From positions 30,444 through 94,443 of the forward strand of contig NZ_FUWM01000012.1 of assembly GCF_900167185.1 (NCBI RefSeq): a stretch of 64,000 bases of DNA, given 5' to 3'. The stretch comes from Selenihalanaerobacter shriftii (lineage in GTDB: Bacteria > Bacillota > Halanaerobiia > Halobacteroidales > Acetohalobiaceae). A program made the translations under genes and the position numbers. Below the pieces are notes generated by a model that saw only the letters and a program-made list of their open reading frames with translations, was not told where the DNA came from and ran no database searches. Below, in pieces: positions 56,472 through 63,958 of this stretch; position 1 is the first letter of the stretch, and each line of letters begins with the position of its first letter.

Positions 56472-56511
56472 AAAGCTCAGTTCTCTTTATTAGGGAACTG
56501 AGCTTTTTTTA
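56472..56511 (+). terminator. Terminator after 6S RNA
   Basis: AAAGCTCAGTTCTC pairs with GGGAACTGAGCTTT over TTTATTA, followed by TTTTTT. Confidence 0.87.
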
Positions 56512-56513
56512 TG

Positions 56514-56543
56514 TTGACAATCTATTTCTTAATTTGATATGAT
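56514..56543 (+). promoter_or_regulatory. Promoter of the cyclo-ligase gene
   Basis: TTGACA (56514-56519), 18 bp, TATGAT (56538-56543), so the cyclo-ligase is transcribed separately from 6S RNA. Confidence 0.7.
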
Positions 56544-56591
56544 TAATATAGAATACTTTTCCAAATATGGAATGAGTGGGGTGGAGAAATA

Positions 56592-57182
56592 ATGGCTAAC
56601 AGAGAAATAAAAAATGCTAAACAGGATCAAAGAAAAATGGTGTTAGATTATCGGCAGCGATTGAATGATGGTGAATTATTAAAGAAGAGTATGGAAATAA
56701 AGAAGAAGTTGTTTGAATTAGAGGAGTTTGAGTCAGCAGAGGTGATTATGTTTTATGTAGATTTTAGAAATGAAGTTAAAACTGAATTTATGATTAAAGA
56801 AGCGTTAAAGTTAGATAAACGAGTCCTAATACCTATTAGTCAAGTAGAGGATAGGTCATTATTATTATCAGAATTAAAAAATTATGACCAAGAATTAGAA
56901 GAAGGTACATATGGTATTTTAGAGCCAAAAGAAGAATATATTAGACCAGTTGATTATGAAGAATTAGATTTGGCAATAGTCCCTGGAGTGGCTTTTGATG
57001 AAGACTGTAATCGCTTAGGCTATGGTGGAGGATATTATGATAGATTTGCTGCGAAAGTATCTCCAGAGGCAAGTAGAATTGCATTAGCTTTTGAAATTCA
57101 AATTATAGATGATGTAATTATAGGAGAATATGATTTGCCGGTTGATAAAGTGGTGACAGAAAAAAGAGTGGTTAATAATTAA
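56592..57182 (+). CDS. 5-formyltetrahydrofolate cyclo-ligase
   Basis: A 196-residue ATP-dependent enzyme recycling 5-formyl-THF to 5,10-methenyl-THF. The folate/ATP motifs are visible: the C-terminal LAIVPGVAFDEDCNRLGYGG with GGYYDRF, and an N-terminal Arg-rich segment. GTGGGGTGGAG precedes the ATG. It lies between 6S RNA and rarA, with its own promoter. Confidence 0.94.
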   Translation: MANREIKNAKQDQRKMVLDYRQRLNDGELLKKSMEIKKKLFELEEFESAEVIMFYVDFRNEVKTEFMIKEALKLDKRVLIPISQVEDRSLLLSELKNYDQELEEGTYGILEPKEEYIRPVDYEELDLAIVPGVAFDEDCNRLGYGGGYYDRFAAKVSPEASRIALAFEIQIIDDVIIGEYDLPVDKVVTEKRVVNN

Positions 57183-57195
57183 TTACTCTTTTTTA
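57160..57195 (+). terminator. Terminator overlapping the end of the cyclo-ligase gene
   Basis: AAAAAGAGT...ACTCTTTTT with TTAAT/ATTAA inner pairs; the left arm is inside the last codons. Confidence 0.7.
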
Positions 57196-57202
57196 CGTTA
57201 AC

Positions 57203-57232
57203 TTGTCATGGTATGGTTAAATATGTTACTAT
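57203..57232 (+). promoter_or_regulatory. Probable promoter upstream of rarA leader
   Basis: TTGTCA (57203-57208), 18 bp, TACTAT (57227-57232). It would give a leader of about 110 nt before rarA. Confidence 0.55.
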
Positions 57233-57264
57233 ATATGTAATGAATTTGTAGGAGGTCCTCCTGC

Positions 57265-57302
57265 CTTAGTTATAATTTTGATTATAGCTAAGTTTTTCTT
57301 TT
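57265..57302 (+). terminator. Intrinsic terminator inside the rarA leader
   Basis: CTTAGTTATAAT-TTTG-ATTATAGCTAAG is a 12-bp stem (one G-T/T-G pair) followed by TTTTTCTTTT. It lies between the promoter at 57203-57232 and the rarA start, so it may attenuate rarA or end a short RNA. Confidence 0.72.
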
Positions 57303-57351
57303 ATTTTAGCCGGACTTACCGGTACGATTATTTATTAAAAAGGGTGAGATT

Positions 57352-58677
57352 ATGGATTTATTTACTCATAATGTAGAAAATGAAACAAGTAACTCAGCTC
57401 CTTTAGCCGAAAGAATGAGACCACGCAATTTAAATGAGTTTATTGGACAAGAAAGGATTGTAGGAGAAGGGAAGCTATTACGCAGAGCTATTCAAGCTGA
57501 TCGTTTGCAATCTTTAATTTTATATGGTCCTCCTGGTACTGGGAAGACAACCCTAGCTATGATTATAGCTAATACCACTAGTTCTGAATTTGCAAAACTA
57601 AATGCCGTTACTTCAGGGGTTAAGGATATTAGACAAGTGCTCAAGGCTGCTAAAGATCGAAAAGGTATGTATCAACAGAAGACTATCTTATTTATTGATG
57701 AGATTCATCGGTTTAATAAATCACAACAAGATGCTTTATTACCTGCAGTTGAAAAAGGAACAATTATTTTAATTGGAGCTACCACTGAAAATCCTTATTT
57801 TGAAGTGAATTCCCCTTTAGTATCTAGATCTAGAGTTTTTAAATTAGAATTGCTTAAAGCAGAAGATTTAAAGCAGATACTACTAAATACTTTGCAGGAT
57901 TCCCAAAGAGGATTAGGGGAATATGATGTTGATTTAAAATCGGAAGCTTTAGAACATATTGTAGATATAGCTAATGGAGATGCTAGGTCTGCGTTGAATG
58001 CTTTGGAATTAGCAGTTTTGACTACTCCTAAGAACGATAAAGGGGTTAAAGAAATAACTTTAGAAGTAGCTGAAGAATCAATTCAACAACGTGCTTTAAA
58101 TTATGATAAAGCAGGGGATAATCATTATGACACTGTGTCAGCTTTTATTAAGAGTATGCGGGGTTCCGCTCCTGATGCCACTTTATACTGGTTGGCTAAA
58201 ATGTTAGAGGCAGGAGAGGACCCTAGATTCATTGCCCGTAGAATTATAGTACATGCTGCTGAAGATGTTGGTAATGCTGATCCACAAGCTTTAGTAATAG
58301 CAAATGCAGCAGCACAGGCAGTGGAATATGTAGGTTTACCGGAAGCTAGGATTCCGTTAGCAGAAGCAGCAGTATATATAGCTACAGCACCTAAAAGCAA
58401 TGCTATTATTAAAGGGATAGATAATGCAATTGCAGTTGTCCGCAATCGAAGGACATCAGGAGTTCCGAATCATCTTAAAGATTCTCATTATAAAGGAGCT
58501 AAAAAATTAGGTCATGGAAGAGGATATTTATATCCTCATAATTATCAAAACCATTATGTTAAACAACAGTACTTACCAGATGACTTAGTTGGAGAAGGAT
58601 TTTATAATCCTAGTAATCAAGGATATGAAGAAGAAGTTAAAGAATTATTAGGTAAATTAAAACAAAGAGATAAATAG
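57352..58677 (+). CDS. rarA: Replication-associated recombination protein A (RarA/MgsA)
   Basis: A 441-residue AAA+ ATPase acting at stalled replication forks. It has PLAERMRPRNLNEFIGQE, Walker A GPPGTGKTTLAMII, Walker [19 protein letters not shown] and GATTENPYFEVN as sensor 1. The C-terminal tetramer domain has SAFIKSMRGSAPDATLYWLA and AEDVGNADPQALV. AAGGGTGAG precedes the ATG. Location after aspS/6S matches Bacillus yrvN. Confidence 0.96.
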   Translation: MDLFTHNVENETSNSAPLAERMRPRNLNEFIGQERIVGEGKLLRRAIQADRLQSLILYGPPGTGKTTLAMIIANTTSSEFAKLNAVTSGVKDIRQVLKAAKDRKGMYQQKTILFIDEIHRFNKSQQDALLPAVEKGTIILIGATTENPYFEVNSPLVSRSRVFKLELLKAEDLKQILLNTLQDSQRGLGEYDVDLKSEALEHIVDIANGDARSALNALELAVLTTPKNDKGVKEITLEVAEESIQQRALNYDKAGDNHYDTVSAFIKSMRGSAPDATLYWLAKMLEAGEDPRFIARRIIVHAAEDVGNADPQALVIANAAAQAVEYVGLPEARIPLAEAAVYIATAPKSNAIIKGIDNAIAVVRNRRTSGVPNHLKDSHYKGAKKLGHGRGYLYPHNYQNHYVKQQYLPDDLVGEGFYNPSNQGYEEEVKELLGKLKQRDK

Positions 58678-58716
58678 ATTAGTAAATGAGTAGTATACGT
58701 AAATGAGGTGAAAGAG

Positions 58717-59343
58717 ATGAGTAATAAATATAAAACTGTAGCAGATGATTACCGAGTTCAATTAACGATTAAGAATTGTAAATTTATTGCTTCAGCAGCT
58801 AATATACAATCAGTAGAAGAGGCTGAGAAATTTATTGATAGAATATCAGAAGAGTTTGCAGATGCTACTCATAATGTTTATGCTTTTAAAGTTGGGCTAG
58901 GAGATAGTGCAGTTAAGAGAACTAATGATGATGGTGAGCCTGCCGGTTCATCAGGCCCCCCAGTTTTACAAGCAATTGAAGGAGAGGATGTAACTAATAC
59001 TGTAATTGTAGTTACTCGCTATTTTGGAGGAATAAAGCATGGAATCGGCGGACTAATCCGAGCTTATGGTAAGTGCGCCAGAGAGGCAATTAAAGTTGCA
59101 GGAATTATAGAAAAAGAACGTTATTTAAATATTGGAATTTCTGTTTCATATGATTCTATGGGAAAAGTAATTAATGATTTAGAAGGTCATCAAGGAGAAG
59201 TAAATAGCACTAAATATACAAATGAGGGAGTTGAAATTATAGCATCAATGAAATTAAGTTATATACCAGCATTTAAAGCTAGGATTAAGGAACTTACTAG
59301 AGGAGAAGCATGCTTTAGGGAGATAGGAGAGGAGTTTAGATAA
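58717..59343 (+). CDS. YigZ/IMPACT family protein
   Basis: A 208-residue protein: IMPACT domain with NCKFIASAANIQSVEEAEKF, DDGEPAGSSGPPVLQAI and VTRYFGGIKHGIGGLIRAYG, then a C-terminal DUF1949 domain. Relatives affect translation or act as Xaa-Pro-type enzymes; function is unsettled. ATG 58717 follows ATGAGGTG; GTG 58708 falls on the ribosome site. It overlaps the next gene by one base. Confidence 0.93.
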   Translation: MSNKYKTVADDYRVQLTIKNCKFIASAANIQSVEEAEKFIDRISEEFADATHNVYAFKVGLGDSAVKRTNDDGEPAGSSGPPVLQAIEGEDVTNTVIVVTRYFGGIKHGIGGLIRAYGKCAREAIKVAGIIEKERYLNIGISVSYDSMGKVINDLEGHQGEVNSTKYTNEGVEIIASMKLSYIPAFKARIKELTRGEACFREIGEEFR

Positions 59344-59960
59344 TGAATCAGATAAAGAAATGGATACAATTTATAATTGGGCTAATCATAGTAAGTATAG
59401 GAATAGTATTAACTATTAAAGCAGATTTAGGAGCAGCACCTTGGGATGTATTTCATATTAGTTTAACTAAACATATTAATATGCTAACTGTTGGTAAAGC
59501 TAGTCAATTGACTGGTTTGGCTGTCATCTTATTTAGTTTTTTTATTGCTAGAATTAAACCTACCTCAGGGACAATAATTAATATGTTATTAGTTGGTTTT
59601 ATGATTGATTTGATAATGTCAATTATACCTCAACCAATAACTATAATCTATCAGTATATTTATTTAATAGGAGGTATTGCCATTGTTGGTTTTGGAGTAG
59701 CAGTATATATAACAGCCCATTGTGGTACTGGACCAAGAGATAGTTTAATGATGGCTTTAACTAAAAAATTTAATATAGATATACAATGGATAAGAAGTAG
59801 TTTAGAATTAGGTGCTCTAATAATTGGTTATTTATTAGGAGGTCCAGTAGGAATTGGCACAATCTGTATTGCTCTAGGCATTGGACCAATGTTGAGCATA
59901 TCATTGGATTTACTAGGAAGCTTATCAAATAAGCATTCACTAGCACAAACAGATTGTTAG
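59343..59960 (+). CDS. YczE/YitT-like integral membrane protein
   Basis: A 205-residue membrane protein with about five spans. It shows an internal repeat: ADLGAAPWDVFHISLTKH near residue 27 and AHCGTGPRDSLMMALTKK near 124, the signature of the YczE/YyaS group (COG2364). Transport or regulatory role unknown. The ATG shares its A with the previous stop (TAATG). Confidence 0.88.
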   Translation: MNQIKKWIQFIIGLIIVSIGIVLTIKADLGAAPWDVFHISLTKHINMLTVGKASQLTGLAVILFSFFIARIKPTSGTIINMLLVGFMIDLIMSIIPQPITIIYQYIYLIGGIAIVGFGVAVYITAHCGTGPRDSLMMALTKKFNIDIQWIRSSLELGALIIGYLLGGPVGIGTICIALGIGPMLSISLDLLGSLSNKHSLAQTDC

Positions 59961-60129
59961 TGTCTTAAAGCTATTTATTAATTATTTTAAATTTTATATT
60001 AAAGAAATAAAATTTTAAAAAAGAGTTAATAATATGGATGATGATAAATATATTTGAATAATTCATTTAAACTATATCATAAATGATAAGTCTTTAAAAT
60101 ATATTAAAAATTTTATTTCTTTAAAGATA

Positions 60130-60158
60130 TTGACAAACTAAAATACTTATGTTAATAT
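60130..60158 (+). promoter_or_regulatory. Promoter of the rrf2-iscSU-mnmA operon
   Basis: TTGACA (60130-60135), 17 bp, TAATAT (60153-60158). The 49-nt leader would hold any Rrf2 binding site; I see no obvious perfect palindrome. An inverted-repeat pair (59999-60018 and 60104-60124) lies just upstream. Confidence 0.8.
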
Positions 60159-60206
60159 TATCCTAGAAAACCTACAAAAATGGTTGGGATTAAGAGGAGG
60201 AAGCAA

Positions 60207-60665
60207 ATGAAGCTATCTACCAAAGGGCGTTATGGGGTTAGAGCTATGTTTGATTTAGCCCTTCATTATGGTGAAGGTACTACTCCATTGCGTAGTATAG
60301 CTGAAAGACAAGGTATTTCAGAGAATTATTTAGAACAACTAATAGCTGCACTTCGTAAAGCTGGTTTAGTAAATAGTGTCCGGGGAGCACATGGTGGATA
60401 TCTATTAGCTAAGAAACCAGATAAAATCACTATTGGTGATATCATTCGTGTTTTGGAAGGGCCAATAGCACCATCAGATTGTGTAGCTGATGATGGTAAT
60501 GAAAATTGCAAGAACATAGAAGATTGTATAACTCGTTTAATTTGGAAAGATTTACAAGAGAGTATTAATGAAGTATTAGATTCCATAAGTTTAGAAGATT
60601 TACGCCAAGAAGCTATTAATGCTAAACAGAAAGATGGACAACATGGTTATTTATACCATATTTAA
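60207..60665 (+). CDS. Rrf2-family regulator (IscR/CymR-like)
   Basis: About 152 residues. A winged helix (MKLSTKGRYGVRAMFDLALHYG, ISENYLEQLIAALRKAGLV, RGAHGGYLLAKKP) is followed by a three-Cys segment, DCVADDGNENCKNIEDC, positioned like the [2Fe-2S] ligands of IscR. CymR of Bacillus lacks these Cys, so iron-sulfur sensing is favoured here. ATG 60207 follows AGAGGAGG; the TTG/ATG upstream (60180) lies before that site. It leads iscS-iscU-mnmA and probably autoregulates. Confidence 0.93.
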   Translation: MKLSTKGRYGVRAMFDLALHYGEGTTPLRSIAERQGISENYLEQLIAALRKAGLVNSVRGAHGGYLLAKKPDKITIGDIIRVLEGPIAPSDCVADDGNENCKNIEDCITRLIWKDLQESINEVLDSISLEDLRQEAINAKQKDGQHGYLYHI

Positions 60666-60688
60666 ATGCTAAAGGGGGAATTATTAAG

Positions 60689-61861
60689 ATGAAGCGTGTA
60701 TATTTAGATAATGCAGCCACAACTTCTACTGCTCCTGAGGTTTTAGAAGCTATGAAACCATACTTTACAGAAAAGTTTGGTAATGCTTCTAGTGTACATT
60801 CTTTTGGCAGAGAGAATAGAAATGTAGTTGAAGATGCAAGAGAAAAAGTAGCAGACTTAATCAATGCTGATGATTCTGCAGAAATTGTTTTTACAAGTGG
60901 TGGAACAGAGGCTGATAACTTAGCTATTAAAGGAATAGCCATGAAACATAGAGACGAAGGTAAGCATATTATCACATCTGCTTGTGAACATCATGCAGTC
61001 TTACACCCGTGTGAATATTTAGAAGAATACCATGATTTTGAGGTTACATATGTACCTGTTGATGAGCACGGAATGGTTGATCAAAAAGATGTAGAGAAAG
61101 CAATTACTGATGAAACCATCTTAATTAGTGTTATGATGGCTAATAATGAAGTAGGAACTATTCAGCCTATTAAAGAGATTGGAAAAATAGCTAAAGAGAA
61201 TAATATATATTTTCATACTGATGCTGTCCAAGCTGTAGGTGCAATTTCTGTAGACGTTAATGAATTAAATGCTGATCTATTATCACTATCTGCTCATAAG
61301 TTTAATGGTCCAAAAGGGATAGGAGCACTTTATATTAGGAAAGGGACTAAAATTACTCCATTTATGCATGGAGGTGCTCAAGAGAGAGGAAGAAGAGCTA
61401 GTACTGAGAATGTACCAGCAATCGTTGGGTTAGGTAAAGCAGCAAAGGTTGCTTTAGAAGAATTAGAAGAGAAGCAAGAAAAGATAACAAAACTGAGAGG
61501 TAAGTTGATTAAGGGGATTAAAGAGAAGATTGATGAAGTTACTTTAAATGGTCATCCAACGAAAAGGTTACCTAATAATGTTAATTTCAGTATTCGGTAT
61601 ATTGAAGGGGAATCATTATTATTAAATTTAGATTTAGAAGGAATTGCTGCATCTAGTGGTTCTGCTTGCACTTCAGGTTCTCTAGATCCTTCTCATGTAT
61701 TGCTAGCTATGGATATTCCGCATGAGATTGCGCATGGTTCTTTACGTTTAACTTTAGGGAAGTATACTACTGAAGAAGAAATTGATTATGTATTAGAAAA
61801 GTTACCAAAAGTAGTAGACAAGTTAAGAGCTATGTCTCCGTTATATGATCAAAATAGCTAG
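60689..61861 (+). CDS. iscS: Cysteine desulfurase
   Basis: A 390-residue PLP enzyme that takes sulfur from Cys for clusters and tRNA thiolation. It has VYLDNAATTSTAPEVLEAM, FHTDAVQAVGAI, the PLP-Lys in SLSAHKFNGPKGIGAL and the active Cys in SSGSACTSGSLDPSHVL (the long-loop group I form). AAGGGGG precedes the ATG, 23 bases after the Rrf2 gene. Confidence 0.96.
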   Translation: MKRVYLDNAATTSTAPEVLEAMKPYFTEKFGNASSVHSFGRENRNVVEDAREKVADLINADDSAEIVFTSGGTEADNLAIKGIAMKHRDEGKHIITSACEHHAVLHPCEYLEEYHDFEVTYVPVDEHGMVDQKDVEKAITDETILISVMMANNEVGTIQPIKEIGKIAKENNIYFHTDAVQAVGAISVDVNELNADLLSLSAHKFNGPKGIGALYIRKGTKITPFMHGGAQERGRRASTENVPAIVGLGKAAKVALEELEEKQEKITKLRGKLIKGIKEKIDEVTLNGHPTKRLPNNVNFSIRYIEGESLLLNLDLEGIAASSGSACTSGSLDPSHVLLAMDIPHEIAHGSLRLTLGKYTTEEEIDYVLEKLPKVVDKLRAMSPLYDQNS

Positions 61862-61897
61862 AATAATAAGGTTTATTAAGGAAAGAATAAAAAGGAG

Positions 61898-62320
61898 TTG
61901 ATAGATATGTATTCTGATAAAGTGATGGACCATTTTCAAAACCCACGTAATGTAGGTGAGCTTGAAAATGCAGATGGAGTTGGTGAAGTAGGTAATCCAA
62001 CCTGTGGAGATATAATGAAGATATATATTAAAGTAGAAGATGATACAATTCAAGATATTAAGTTTAAAACTTTTGGTTGTGGAGCAGCTGTGGCAACTAG
62101 TAGTATAGCTACTGAAATGGTAAAAGGGAAAACAATTGAAGAAGCAAGAGAATTAACTAATAAGAAAGTGGCTGAAGCATTAGATGGATTACCGCCAGAA
62201 AAGATGCATTGTTCTAATTTAGCTGCCGATGCTTTACAGAAGGCGCTTGATAACTATTTAGGTATTGAAAATAATAATATTTGCGATGCTTGTGAGGATA
62301 TATCCCACCATCACTCATAA
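61898..62320 (+). CDS. iscU: Iron-sulfur cluster scaffold IscU/NifU-N
   Basis: A 140-residue scaffold: YSDKVMDHFQNPRNVGE, then the three cluster Cys in GNPTCGDIMKIY, FKTFGCGAAVATSS and KMHCSNLAADAL. The tail adds CDACEDISHHHS, an extra C-x2-C plus three His not needed for the fold. AAAGGAG precedes the ATG. Confidence 0.95.
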   Translation: MIDMYSDKVMDHFQNPRNVGELENADGVGEVGNPTCGDIMKIYIKVEDDTIQDIKFKTFGCGAAVATSSIATEMVKGKTIEEARELTNKKVAEALDGLPPEKMHCSNLAADALQKALDNYLGIENNNICDACEDISHHHS

Positions 62321-62357
62321 AAAACAGTCTTTGAAATATAAAGAAGGTGATTTAAAT

Positions 62358-63443
62358 ATGACAACTAAAAAAAGAGTAGTTGTGGCTATGAGTGGAGGAG
62401 TAGATAGCTCATTAACTGCTGCTTTACTCAAAGATAGAGGATATGATGTAGTAGGAATTACTATGCAGATTTGGCCTTCTGATCAATCATCAGATGATGA
62501 TGGTAGTTGTTGCTCATTATCAGCGGTTGAGGATGCTAGAAAAGTAGCTTATCAATTAGACATTCCGTTTTATGTAGTAAATTTTGAGGAGTTATTTGCT
62601 GATAAAGTAATAGATTATTTTGTAGATGAGTATGCTCACGCTAGAACACCAAATCCTTGTATTATGTGTAACCAAGAGATAAAATCTAAAGTTTTTTTAC
62701 AAAAAGCTTTGGAATTGGATGCAGATTATATGGCTACTGGGCATTATGCTACAATAGAACATCATCAAGAAGGTAGACATTTAATAAAGAAAGCAAAAGA
62801 TGTACATAAAGACCAAACTTATGCCTTATATGGAATGAATCAAAAAGAGTTAGCTCATACTTTAATGCCATTAGGTGAATTTACAAAATCAGAAACTCGA
62901 AAGTTAGCTAAAGAATTTGGTTTAGCAGTACATGATAAACCAGATAGTCAGGAGATTTGTTTTATCCCAGATGATGATTATAATCGTTATATTCAAGAAG
63001 AACATGCAGAAATAGCTAAACCAGGCCCTATTCTTGACTTAGAAGGAAATAAATTAGGTGAGCATGATGGAATTCCTTTTTACACTATCGGTCAAAGAAA
63101 GGGTTTAGGATTAGCGTATCATAAACCATTATATGTAGTAGACTTAGAACCAGAGAAAAATGCAGTAATTGTAGGAGATAATGAAGATGTATTTGGTGAT
63201 AAACTAATTGCACACCGACTTAATTGGGTTTCTATTCCGGAATTAGAAGAACCAATGGAAGTAGAAGTTAAGATTAGATATAATGTTACTCCGGCTCCGG
63301 CTACGATACGTACTATTGATGGAGACAAGGTTGAAGTGGAGTTTGTTGATAAACAAAGAGCAATTACTCCAGGACAAGCTGTTGTTTTCTATGATAATGA
63401 GGTTCTAGTAGGTGGAGGAATAATAAAGGAAGAGCTAAAATAA
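62358..63443 (+). CDS. mnmA: tRNA-specific 2-thiouridylase MnmA
   Basis: About 361 residues. MnmA makes the 2-thio group of U34 in Lys/Glu/Gln tRNAs using sulfur from IscS. It has the ATP pyrophosphatase motif VVVAMSGGVDSSLTAALL, the catalytic Cys in NPCIMCNQEIK and the second Cys in DSQEICFIPD, and the C-terminal barrel. ATG 62358 follows GAAGGTG; the upstream ATG at 62265 lies within iscU. It ends the operon. Confidence 0.96.
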   Translation: MTTKKRVVVAMSGGVDSSLTAALLKDRGYDVVGITMQIWPSDQSSDDDGSCCSLSAVEDARKVAYQLDIPFYVVNFEELFADKVIDYFVDEYAHARTPNPCIMCNQEIKSKVFLQKALELDADYMATGHYATIEHHQEGRHLIKKAKDVHKDQTYALYGMNQKELAHTLMPLGEFTKSETRKLAKEFGLAVHDKPDSQEICFIPDDDYNRYIQEEHAEIAKPGPILDLEGNKLGEHDGIPFYTIGQRKGLGLAYHKPLYVVDLEPEKNAVIVGDNEDVFGDKLIAHRLNWVSIPELEEPMEVEVKIRYNVTPAPATIRTIDGDKVEVEFVDKQRAITPGQAVVFYDNEVLVGGGIIKEELK

Positions 63444-63460
63444 TAATGAAGAAATATAAT

Positions 63461-63510
63461 AAAAGGAACAGAAGTTGCAAGTTTGGAGTTAATAACTTCT
63501 GTTCTTTTTA
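63461..63510 (+). terminator. Terminator after mnmA
   Basis: AAAAGGAACAGAAGTT pairs with AACTTCTGTTCTTTT around an 18-base loop, followed by T-rich sequence. Confidence 0.78.
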
Positions 63511-63524
63511 TTAAAATTTTTTTC

Positions 63525-63553
63525 TTGACTATCTGCAAAAGATTTGTTATACT
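63525..63553 (+). promoter_or_regulatory. Tandem promoter 1 of 6
   Basis: TTGACT (63525-63530), 17 bp, TATACT (63548-63553). It is followed directly by ATTAATTGTCGCTTGA, the start-region repeat. In its transcript TTGTCG and CGACAA can form a small hairpin. Confidence 0.88.
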
Positions 63554-63609
63554 ATTAATTGTCGCTTGAGAAAAACGACAAATTTTGAGTTATTATTTGA
63601 AATTATTAC

Positions 63610-63638
63610 TTGACATAATTTGTTTGAGATGTTAAGAT
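63610..63638 (+). promoter_or_regulatory. Tandem promoter 2 of 6
   Basis: TTGACA (63610-63615), 17 bp, TAAGAT (63633-63638), followed directly by AGTAATTGTCGCTTGA. Confidence 0.85.
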
Positions 63639-63685
63639 AGTAATTGTCGCTTGAAAAAAGTGAACGCAAAAGATTGATATTTTTC

Positions 63686-63714
63686 TTGACAAGCTTTACT
63701 TGATACATTATAAA
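63686..63714 (+). promoter_or_regulatory. Tandem promoter 3 of 6
   Basis: TTGACA (63686-63691), 17 bp, TATAAA (63709-63714). This copy lacks a clear version of the downstream start-region repeat. Confidence 0.8.
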
Positions 63715-63780
63715 ATATACATTTAATATATTAAGTCTTGCTTGCAGAAATGTTGCAAACAAATTGTTTAAAAGTTTTAC

Positions 63781-63809
63781 TTGACACTCTTTGAGTTATT
63801 TGTTACACT
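63781..63809 (+). promoter_or_regulatory. Tandem promoter 4 of 6
   Basis: TTGACA (63781-63786), 17 bp, TACACT (63804-63809), followed directly by ACTAATTGTCGCTTAA. Confidence 0.85.
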
Positions 63810-63842
63810 ACTAATTGTCGCTTAAACGAGTTGTTAACTTAC

Positions 63843-63871
63843 TTGACATTCATCAAGTTGTTTGTTACAAT
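63843..63871 (+). promoter_or_regulatory. Tandem promoter 5 of 6
   Basis: TTGACA (63843-63848), 17 bp, TACAAT (63866-63871), followed directly by ATTAATCGTTGTCTTGA, a diverged start-region repeat. Confidence 0.85.
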
Positions 63872-63929
63872 ATTAATCGTTGTCTTGAAAAACACGACAA
63901 ATTATTTTTTCGATTTTTCAAATTTGTTC

Positions 63930-63958
63930 TTGACAAGACTTCTTAAAAGTGTTATCAT
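63930..63958 (+). promoter_or_regulatory. Tandem promoter 6 of 6
   Basis: TTGACA (63930-63935), 17 bp, TATCAT (63953-63958), followed directly by ATTAATTGTCGCTTGA. The transcript runs out of the window at 64000. Confidence 0.85.

Noticed and set aside
63547..63762. 71-aa minus-strand open frame
   Set aside because: It runs through the promoter array on the opposite strand and has no ribosome site or recognisable protein pattern.
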